This document shows, piece after piece, positions 8,678-15,459 of a DNA stretch of 64,000 nucleotides. The notes under the pieces were generated by a model that had not been told where the DNA came from, made no database searches, and saw only the letters and a program-made list of their open reading frames with translations. The first letter of the stretch is position 1. Every line of letters begins with the position of its first letter. Position numbers and translations under genes: made by a program. Source of the stretch: Haloferula helveola (GTDB lineage: Bacteria; Verrucomicrobiota; Verrucomicrobiia; Verrucomicrobiales; Akkermansiaceae); contig NZ_AP024702.1 of NCBI RefSeq assembly GCF_037076345.1, positions 3,844,001 through 3,908,000 on the forward strand. Reading direction: 5' to 3'.

Positions 8678-11600
8678 ATGAGATCGTTCATCGAGTTTCT
8701 CCTGAAGCAGCCGATCACCATCGCGGTCGGTACGATGCTTGCGATCTTCAGCGGCATCCTTGCGATCAGCCGTGTGCCGGTGCGGATGACTCCGGAGGTC
8801 TCTTCGGTGGTCATCGCGGTGACCACCAACTGGGAGAACGCCTCGGTCGAGGAAATCGAGTCCGACATCGTCGAGGAACAGGAAAGGGCTCTCGGCGAGG
8901 TGACGGGGCTCACCTCGATGATCAGTACCGCGGCGGCGGGGCAGGGGACGATCCGTCTCGAGTTCGAAACCGGCACCGACATTGGCGAGGCGCAGGATGA
9001 GGTTCTGCAGAAACTCGACGAGGTTCCCGGCTATCCCAGCGGCGTGCTGCGGCCGGTGGTCGAGGATGTGGATCCGGAGTCGGCCGACTACATTGCGTGG
9101 ATCGGTTTGTTTTCGACCGATCCGGCCTACGATCCGGGCCAGCTTTACGACTTCATGGACCGGAGCATGAAGCCCCGCTTCGAACGCATCCCGGGCATCA
9201 GCCAGGTCGGTGTGCGCGGGGCGACGGCCTCGGAGCTGCAGGTGGTGGTCGATCCCGAGGCGCTCGCGCAGCGCGGCATCACCTACGCGCAACTCCGCGA
9301 CGGCATCAGCGCCGCGAACGCCAACTTTTCCGGGGGCAAGATTGAGATGGGCAAACGCGACTTCCGGGTCCGTGCGACCGGTCGCTTCGACACCCCCGAG
9401 GCCGCCGCGGAAATGATCATCTATCGCGACGAGGCGGGACCGGTTTACCTCGGTGACGTCGCCGAAATCAGCAATGGTTTCAAGGAACCGACCTCCTGGG
9501 TGCGGTCGCGCGGCCAGCGTGCGGCGTTTTTCAACTTCCAACTCCAGCGCGGCGCCAACCTGCTCGAGACGATGCAGATGCTACTCGATGAGGTGGAGAC
9601 GATGAACCAGCCGGGTAACCTGCTCGACCAGAAGGCGCGCCAGCTCGGGCTCGACGGGACTCTCGAATTGGTGCCGACCTACAACGCCTCGACCTACGTC
9701 GAGGACGCCTTCGTGCTGGTCCGGTCGAACCTCGTTCTCGGCGGCGTGCTTGCCACGATCGTCCTGCTCTTCTTCCTGCGAAGCCTGCGGGCGGTGGGGA
9801 TCATCGCGATCGCGATCCCGGTCTCGATCATCGCTTCTTTCACCGTGCTGGTGATGCTCGGTCGCTCGATCAACATCATCTCGCTCGCCGGATTGGCCTT
9901 CGCGGTCGGCATGGTGGTCGACAACGCCATTGTGGTGATTGAGAACATCCACCGGCATCTTGAGATGGGCAAAGGACCTGTCGCCGCGGCCCGCGATGGT
10001 GCGATTGAAGTCGGCGGGGCGGTGCTGGCTTCGACGATGACCACCGTGGTCGTCTTCGCGCCGATCCTGCTCATCGAGGAGCAGGCCGGTCAGCTCTTCC
10101 GCGACATCGCGCTGGCGCTGATGGCGGCAGTGAGCCTGTCGTTCATCGTCAGTGTCACGCTGATCCCGGTGGCTTCCGGGAAATGGCTTAAGGCTCACGA
10201 AACCGGCGACGGACCGTCGTTGTTCGATCGTGTCTTCGGGTCGCGCTTCTTCAAGATTCTCGGCGCACCGTTCCGGCCATTGGCGATCCTTTTCGAGCGC
10301 ATGCCGGACATTGCCGCCAAGGGCGTAACGATGGCGACTTCAACCTGGCCACGGCGCCTTCTGATCATCGGAAGCTTCACACTGGTCACGATTGTCGGCA
10401 CGCGGATCCTCCTGCCGCCGCTCGACTACCTGCCGCAGGGCAACCGCAACCTCGTGTTCGGCCTGCTCTTCCCGCCACCGACGTATAACCTCGAAAAACT
10501 CTCTGAGATGGGCGGCCAGATCGAGGAACAGATCAAGCCGTTGTGGGAAGCGACACCGGACAAATACGGCGTCGAGACCCGGCTCAACAACGGCAACGCC
10601 GAAGCCGAAGATCATCGCGAGCCGGTGGCGCTCGGTGATGGATCCGGCGAAACGGTGGTGCCGCCGCCACTCGACAACTACTTTCTGGTGTCGTTCGAGG
10701 GCCGCATGTTCCACGGCGGGATTTCCGCGGACAAGACGCGGGTGGCTGACGTCATTCCCGCGTTCCGCAAGGCGACAATGGGGATGCCCGACACCTTTGC
10801 GATCGCCAAGCAGATGCCGCTGTTCCGGATCGGCGGCTCGACCGGCGGAGCGATCCAGATCGACTTCCGTGGGGCCGACCTCGACCGAGTTTCGCAGGCC
10901 GCCGGCGCGACGATGGGGGCGCTGTTCGCATCCGTGCCTCCGGGGACCAACATCACGCCGGCACCGCCGAACTTCGCTTTGCCGCTGGATGAGTTGCGGA
11001 TCGTGCCGGACGACGAGCGCCTGCGCGAACTCGGCATGACCCGCACCGACCTCGGACTTGCGATCCAAGCCGGAGGCGACGGCATCGTGCTTTTCCGCGA
11101 CTACGAGCAGAACGGCGAGCTCAAAGACATCAAGATCCTGACGGCCCGCGACGAGGGCGAGCAGCCGGTCGACAAGCTCATCGATCTGCCGATCGCGACT
11201 CCCGAAGGTGGGATTGTCGATATCCGCTCGGTCTCGAAGCTCGAGCGCGTGCGGGGGCCGGACCAGATCCGCCACGTCGATCGCCAGCGCGCGGTGACGC
11301 TTGAGTTCGAGCCGCCGGCCGGCCAGCCGCTCGAGACCGTCATCGAGCAGGTCAACGGCATCATCGACGGCCTGCGGGCCAACGGGACGATCCCGCCGGA
11401 TGTCAGCGTCGGACTCGCCGGGTCAGCGGGCAAGCTGGCGGAGATCAAGAACTCGCTGCTCGGCGACGGAACACCTGCCGGGACGGTCGGTAGCAGCCTC
11501 TTCATGGCCTTTCTCGTCATCTACCTGTTGATGGTCATCCTGTTCCAGAGCTGGAGCTATCCGCTGGTGATCATGCTCAGCGTGCCGCTGGCGACCTTCG

Positions 11601-12049
11601 GTGGGTTCCTCGGACTCGCGATGGTCCACAGCTGGAGCAAACTCGACCGCTACATGCCGGTGCAGAACCTCGACATGCTCACCATCCTAGGCTTCGTGAT
11701 TCTCGCCGGGGTGGTGGTGAACAACGCGATCCTGATTGTTCACCAGGCGCTGAACTTCATGCGCGACGAGGGTCTCGAACCCCAGAGCGCGGTGGTCGAG
11801 AGCGTGCGCAGCCGGGTGCGCCCGATCCTGATGTCCACCCTGACCTCGGTCGGCGGCATGCTGCCCCTGGTGTTGATGCCCGGTGCCGGATCCGAGCTCT
11901 ACCGCGGTCTCGGTGCGGTGGTCGTCGGCGGCCTGACCGTCAGTACGATTTTCACCGTAGTTCTCGTCCCGACCGTTCTGAGCGCGATCTTCGCCCTGAA
12001 GCAACCCGAGCCCGGGGTTGAAGCGGTTCCCGCGCAGGTCCCGGGTTGA
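8678..12049 (+). CDS. RND-family efflux pump, inner-membrane permease
   Basis: The 1123-residue protein matches the usual length of AcrB-type pumps. It opens with TM1 (FLLKQPITIAVGTMLAIFSG) followed by the first porter domain. Membrane clusters lie near 370-540 and 940-1110, with the second large periplasmic loop between. The TM4 proton-relay motif reads VGMVVDNAIVVIEN, so the second Asp of the AcrB pair is Asn, as in many HAE1 relatives. TM10-12 include ILAGVVVNNAILIVHQ. I chose the ATG at 8678, four bases after the adaptor stop; an upstream in-frame ATG at 8594 would overlap the adaptor heavily. It exports hydrophobic or amphiphilic compounds by proton antiport; the substrate is not predictable. 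Confidence 0.94.
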   Translation: MRSFIEFLLKQPITIAVGTMLAIFSGILAISRVPVRMTPEVSSVVIAVTTNWENASVEEIESDIVEEQERALGEVTGLTSMISTAAAGQGTIRLEFETGTDIGEAQDEVLQKLDEVPGYPSGVLRPVVEDVDPESADYIAWIGLFSTDPAYDPGQLYDFMDRSMKPRFERIPGISQVGVRGATASELQVVVDPEALAQRGITYAQLRDGISAANANFSGGKIEMGKRDFRVRATGRFDTPEAAAEMIIYRDEAGPVYLGDVAEISNGFKEPTSWVRSRGQRAAFFNFQLQRGANLLETMQMLLDEVETMNQPGNLLDQKARQLGLDGTLELVPTYNASTYVEDAFVLVRSNLVLGGVLATIVLLFFLRSLRAVGIIAIAIPVSIIASFTVLVMLGRSINIISLAGLAFAVGMVVDNAIVVIENIHRHLEMGKGPVAAARDGAIEVGGAVLASTMTTVVVFAPILLIEEQAGQLFRDIALALMAAVSLSFIVSVTLIPVASGKWLKAHETGDGPSLFDRVFGSRFFKILGAPFRPLAILFERMPDIAAKGVTMATSTWPRRLLIIGSFTLVTIVGTRILLPPLDYLPQGNRNLVFGLLFPPPTYNLEKLSEMGGQIEEQIKPLWEATPDKYGVETRLNNGNAEAEDHREPVALGDGSGETVVPPPLDNYFLVSFEGRMFHGGISADKTRVADVIPAFRKATMGMPDTFAIAKQMPLFRIGGSTGGAIQIDFRGADLDRVSQAAGATMGALFASVPPGTNITPAPPNFALPLDELRIVPDDERLRELGMTRTDLGLAIQAGGDGIVLFRDYEQNGELKDIKILTARDEGEQPVDKLIDLPIATPEGGIVDIRSVSKLERVRGPDQIRHVDRQRAVTLEFEPPAGQPLETVIEQVNGIIDGLRANGTIPPDVSVGLAGSAGKLAEIKNSLLGDGTPAGTVGSSLFMAFLVIYLLMVILFQSWSYPLVIMLSVPLATFGGFLGLAMVHSWSKLDRYMPVQNLDMLTILGFVILAGVVVNNAILIVHQALNFMRDEGLEPQSAVVESVRSRVRPILMSTLTSVGGMLPLVLMPGAGSELYRGLGAVVVGGLTVSTIFTVVLVPTVLSAIFALKQPEPGVEAVPAQVPG

Positions 12050-12068
12050 ACGGCCTCCCTTTCCCTTC

Positions 12069-13460
12069 ATGAAGCTCCTTCCGATCACTCCGTTTTCAGG
12101 CTGCTGCCTCGGTCTCGGCGTCCTGCTGTTGGCAGGCTGCGCCGTGGGACCGGACTATCAGGTGCCTCCGGCCAAGCTCGAGGCCTCGTTCAAGAGCGCG
12201 GGCTTCTCGGCCCCGGCACCGGAGGGATCGTGGTGGAAACTTTTCGGCGACTCGGAACTGGACCGCTACATCCGGATGGCGGAGCAGGGTGGGCCGAGCG
12301 CCCGAGCCGCCCTTGCGCGCTATGACCAGGCGAGGTCGGACCTCGGACTGGCGAAGGCCGACGCCTCACCGGCGATCACCGGTGAGATGTATGCCACGCG
12401 GCGACAGGACAGCGGCAACACGAACTTTTCCGCCGGTATCTACAACGACTACCGCGCGGCGCTGAACCTGAGCTGGGAGATCGACCTGTGGGGGCGGGTC
12501 CGGCGCCAGATCGGAGCGGCCGCGGCGGACACCTCGGCGGCTGGATTTGAGTATCAGGCGGTCTTGCTTTCACTGCGTGCGGAGGTGGCGCGGGCCTACC
12601 TTTCGCTGCGCTTCGCGGATGCGGAAATCGAGCTTCTGGAAGAGACCGAAGGACTGAGGAGCGAGGCGCGTCGACTGATGAAGGCGCGTTTCGACGGAGG
12701 GGCGAGCAGCCGGGTCGACCACGAGCGATCGGTGGTGGAGCACGAGGCGGTGAAGGCGGAGCTGGAACAGCTTCGTGCCCAGCGCGCCAAGTATGAGAAC
12801 GCGGTCGCGGCCTTGGTCGGACGCAGTGCTTCCGGGTTCCGGATTCCGGCCCGCAGCGGACGGCCGAGTTCGCCGGGTGTCCCCGGTGCGGTGCCGTCCG
12901 ATCTGCTGCGCAGGCGTCCAGACATCGCGGCTGCGGAACGTCGGCTTGCGGCGGCGAGCGAGCGCATCGGCGTGGCGATTGCCAGCTACCTGCCACGGGT
13001 GAGCCTGAACGGTTCGGGCGGTTTCGGCTCGCTGAGCACCGGTGATCTTTTCAATTCGAACTCGAAGCTCTGGTCGCTCGGACCGGAAGTGGACGTGCCG
13101 ATCTTCCAAGGTGGCAGGGCATTCGGCGACAAGGCCAAGGCGGAGGCGGCGTACCGCGAGGCGTTGGAAAACTATCGCGACGTCCTCGTGAAGGCGGTCC
13201 AGGAAACCGAAGACTCGCTCAATGACACCCGTCGGCTGGCCACCGCATCGCAGGCGCGGGCGCGAGGTTCGAAGAGTTCGAAGAAGGCCGCCGAACTGGT
13301 GCGCAAGCGCTACGAAGGCGGCGCGACCGACTACTTCGAAGTCGTCGAGTCCGAGCGGAACTCGCTCAACGGCCAGCGTGAGACTGTGAGTGTACAACTC
13401 AACCGCGCCCTCGCCACCACCCGCCTGATCCAGGCGCTTGGCGGCGGATGGACGCGGTGA
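12069..13460 (+). CDS. RND efflux outer-membrane lipoprotein (NodT/TolC family)
   Basis: The protein has 463 residues. The signal peptide ends in a lipobox, LLLAGCAVGPDYQVP, and the sequence after the cysteine (GPDY.VP) is the hallmark of NodT-type outer-membrane factors. Two OEP repeats follow, each with coiled-coil helices (about 80-230 and 300-460), and the second contains the typical RRRPDIAAAERRLAAASERIGVA. It forms the trimeric channel of the tripartite pump. It starts 19 bases after the permease stop at ATG 12069, so that the lipoprotein signal begins correctly; the frame is open further upstream but without a sensible start. It is the last gene of the operon. Confidence 0.93.
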   Translation: MKLLPITPFSGCCLGLGVLLLAGCAVGPDYQVPPAKLEASFKSAGFSAPAPEGSWWKLFGDSELDRYIRMAEQGGPSARAALARYDQARSDLGLAKADASPAITGEMYATRRQDSGNTNFSAGIYNDYRAALNLSWEIDLWGRVRRQIGAAAADTSAAGFEYQAVLLSLRAEVARAYLSLRFADAEIELLEETEGLRSEARRLMKARFDGGASSRVDHERSVVEHEAVKAELEQLRAQRAKYENAVAALVGRSASGFRIPARSGRPSSPGVPGAVPSDLLRRRPDIAAAERRLAAASERIGVAIASYLPRVSLNGSGGFGSLSTGDLFNSNSKLWSLGPEVDVPIFQGGRAFGDKAKAEAAYREALENYRDVLVKAVQETEDSLNDTRRLATASQARARGSKSSKKAAELVRKRYEGGATDYFEVVESERNSLNGQRETVSVQLNRALATTRLIQALGGGWTR

Positions 13461-13481
13461 GGGGGACACGGACCGCCGCGG

Positions 13482-13550
13482 CCCCGTAAACGGGGAACTA
13501 CAAACCCCTGAGGCCCGCCAGTGGGGTTCGTAGTTCCTCCTTCAGGAGGT
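13482..13550. repeat. Family A double-hairpin repeat, copy 1
   Basis: Two small perfect hairpins, CCCCGTAAACGGGG at 13482-13495 and CCTCCTTCAGGAGG at 13536-13549, sit at the ends of a longer inverted repeat (AACTACAAACCCC against GGGGTTCGTAGTT). The whole can fold as a three-stem cruciform. Related copies are at 15265-15333, 23364-23436 and 53949-54016. The next 20 bases or so (CATCGCCAGTTCGAT) are also shared with copy 2. Confidence 0.85.
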
Positions 13551-13654
13551 CCATCGCCAGTTCGATCAGTTGACGCCGGAAGGCATGGACCGGAGTCAGG
13601 TGTGAAAATTTCCCTGAATGACTTTGGCCGGCACGACGTCTATCAGGCTTCGTG

Positions 13655-14449
13655 ATGAAATCGTTTCCCGCTCTCCCCCTTTTCGTCGGGCTGGCCATGT
13701 GGCCGCTCAGTCTTCAAGCCGATCCCGATCCGTTCTCGCCGGAAGATCAGGAGGCAGTTGATCCGATGCAGGTTCAGGTCCAGGTTGAGTTTGTCGAGAT
13801 GGACCACAAGCGGCTGACGAAGCTGCTGTTTCTGTCGAAGCCCAAGGTCGCCGATGCGACCCCGCTCCGGGAGACAGTCGGGAAAATGGTCGAGGCGGGT
13901 GAGGCGGAAGTGTTGGAGACGATGATGGTGGTGGCGAGGAGTGGTGAGAAAGCGACAAGTGAAGGGATTCGGGAATTCATTTACCCGACCGAGTACGAGC
14001 CGCCGGTCGTCCCGGAGAAGGTCAACTTCCCGGAGAAGCCGAAGGGCGTCGGGTTTTCGGCCGAGGAACTCAAGGCGATGAGCTTGTTGAGGACGCAATT
14101 CGCCCCGACGGCGTTCGAGACGAGGAATCTCGGGAGCACTTTGGAAGTTGCACCCAGTTTCGGAGCGGGAGGAAAGTACATTGATCTCAGCGTCGCGCCC
14201 GAGATCGTCTGGCACACCGGCAACACGGTCTGGGCGGAGGACAAAGACGCGTTCGGCAACGTGTCCAAAGTGCAGATGCCGGAGTTCTACAAACTCTCGG
14301 TTGGTACATCGCTTACCTGCATCGACGGGCAGTACAACTTGGTCGCTGTGCTCACGCCGAAGAACCAGAACGGGGTCGGTGACCTGTCGCGAAAGGTGAT
14401 GGTGTTCGTGAAGTGCGATGTGGTGGTGGTGAAGGAGGGCGAGCGATGA
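13655..14449 (+). CDS. Exported secretin-like protein, tandem paralogue 1
   Basis: The protein has 264 residues and a Sec signal peptide (MKSFPALPLFVGLAMWPLSLQA). After the acidic DPDPFSPEDQ comes VQVQVEFVEM, then a helical stretch, then FETRNLGSTLEVAPSFGAGG...IDLSVAPEIV. The pairing of a VxVEFIE strand with G-x-x-LEVAP and I-x-L-x-x-x-PE resembles the N- and C-flanks of secretin (GspD/PilQ) domains, but the protein is far too short for a complete secretin. It is about half identical along its length to the next gene. Start ATG 13655, with a GTG directly before it. A divergent role such as an outer-membrane ring component or a decoy is possible; function unknown. It is flanked by family A repeats. 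Confidence 0.7.
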   Translation: MKSFPALPLFVGLAMWPLSLQADPDPFSPEDQEAVDPMQVQVQVEFVEMDHKRLTKLLFLSKPKVADATPLRETVGKMVEAGEAEVLETMMVVARSGEKATSEGIREFIYPTEYEPPVVPEKVNFPEKPKGVGFSAEELKAMSLLRTQFAPTAFETRNLGSTLEVAPSFGAGGKYIDLSVAPEIVWHTGNTVWAEDKDAFGNVSKVQMPEFYKLSVGTSLTCIDGQYNLVAVLTPKNQNGVGDLSRKVMVFVKCDVVVVKEGER

Positions 14450-15234
14450 AAGTGCCGCTGATGCTGTTGGGTGCGGCGATGATCTGCACGGCGGCTCCTC
14501 CGATCGTCGAGGATCCGTTCGCGCCCGGCGAACCGTTGCCCTTCGATCCTTCGAATCCCGACCGGGATCTGCCGAAGATGATGCGAATCCAGGTTGAGTT
14601 CATCGAAGTGGCGCACGCCGACTTCACAAAGCTCCTGGCCGGGCGGAGGAATGACGCGGATGCGACCGAGCTTCGGAAGAAGCTCGCCGAAATGGTGGAG
14701 ACGGATCGGGCGGAAGTCGTGGAGACGATGATGACGGTTTGCCGAAGTGGGGAGAAGGCGACGGTGGAGTCGATCCACGAGTTCATTTACCCAGCGGAAT
14801 ACGAGCCGCCGGAATTGCCCGGGAGTGTCGGTTCGTGGACGCCTACGCCCGAGGAGCTCAGGAGGATTCAGATTCGCTCGTTGCTTCGGATTCCGTACAC
14901 ACCGCCCTCTTTCGAAACCCGGAACCGCGGAACCACTTTTCAGGTGGCGCCGAATCTCGGTTGGAACGACAAGACCATCGATCTAAACTTCGCGCCGGAA
15001 ATCGTCTTTCTCACGGGTTTCAGTGTGCACTCCGAATTCACGGCGGTCAGCGGCGAGGTGCATCAGGACAGGCTCCCGCTGTTTGCCAAACAATCGGTCA
15101 ACACGGCGCTGACCTGCATGGACGGCCAGTATGTCCTCGTCACCGTTCTCACCCCGTCTGGCGACGACGGTCAGCTCGACCCGGGCAGGAAGGTGATCGT
15201 GATGCTGAAGTGCGACGTGCTGGTGGTGAAATAG
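14446..15234 (+). CDS. Exported secretin-like protein, tandem paralogue 2
   Basis: The protein has 262 residues. Its ATG overlaps the stop codon of the previous gene (ATGA at 14446), with GGAGGGCG just upstream, so the two are translationally coupled. The signal peptide is short (MKVPLMLLGAAMICTA). The layout matches paralogue 1: MRIQVEFIEVAHADFTKLL near residue 45, then ETMMTVCRSGEKATVESIHEFIYPAEYEPP, FETRNRGTTFQVAPNLG and a terminal VIVMLKCDVLVVK. The family has no function I can name; the resemblance to secretin strands is an inference. Duplication within the bracket formed by the family A repeats is suggested by the strong mutual similarity. Confidence 0.7.
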   Translation: MKVPLMLLGAAMICTAAPPIVEDPFAPGEPLPFDPSNPDRDLPKMMRIQVEFIEVAHADFTKLLAGRRNDADATELRKKLAEMVETDRAEVVETMMTVCRSGEKATVESIHEFIYPAEYEPPELPGSVGSWTPTPEELRRIQIRSLLRIPYTPPSFETRNRGTTFQVAPNLGWNDKTIDLNFAPEIVFLTGFSVHSEFTAVSGEVHQDRLPLFAKQSVNTALTCMDGQYVLVTVLTPSGDDGQLDPGRKVIVMLKCDVLVVK

Positions 15235-15264
15235 GGCCGGGTTTCCGTGGCGGAGCGCCTGGTA

Positions 15265-15333
15265 CCCCGTAAACGGGGAACTACAAACCACAATGGCGCG
15301 ACAGTGGGGTTCGTAGTTCCTCCTTTAGGAGGT
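15265..15333. repeat. Family A double-hairpin repeat, copy 2
   Basis: This copy has the same arrangement and orientation as the copy at 13482-13550. The first hairpin is CCCCGTAAACGGGG (15265-15278) and the second is CCTCCTTTAGGAGG (15319-15332). The shared sequence continues into CATCGCCAGTTCGAT. Copies 1 and 2 lie directly on either side of the secretin-like gene pair. Confidence 0.85.
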
Positions 15334-15369
15334 TCATCGCCAGTTCGATGAGGTGAATTCGGAGTTGAT

Positions 15370-15441
15370 GGACCGCGAGCTTCAGCTCGCCCCGTCGGTC
15401 CGTTTGCCGGGGTTCCGGGGGCGAGCTGAAGCTCGCGGTCC
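15370..15441. repeat. REP-like inverted pair, GAGCTTCAGCTC core
   Basis: Two 21-base arms, 15370-15390 and 15421-15441, are exact reverse complements. They begin GGACCGCG and end CGCGGTCC, and each arm is itself a hairpin around GAGC-TTCA-GCTC. The spacer contains CCGGGGTTCCGGGG, which also precedes the reverse arm of the RAYT-linked REP at 58128. It lies between paralogue 2 and the convergent ligase gene and may also act as a transcription end. Confidence 0.8.
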
Positions 15442-15459
15442 ATTTCAAGGGTGACATGC

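Noticed and set aside
13498-13698. 66-residue minus-strand gene over family A copy 1
   Set aside because: Most of it is intergenic and repeat DNA and its start is antisense to the secretin-like gene; only the shared C-terminal peptide is kept as an observation.
13655-15234. Type II or III secretion system locus based on secretin-like motifs
   Set aside because: The two proteins are about 260 residues without the secretin barrel length, and no ATPase, pseudopilin or inner-membrane partner genes are adjacent.
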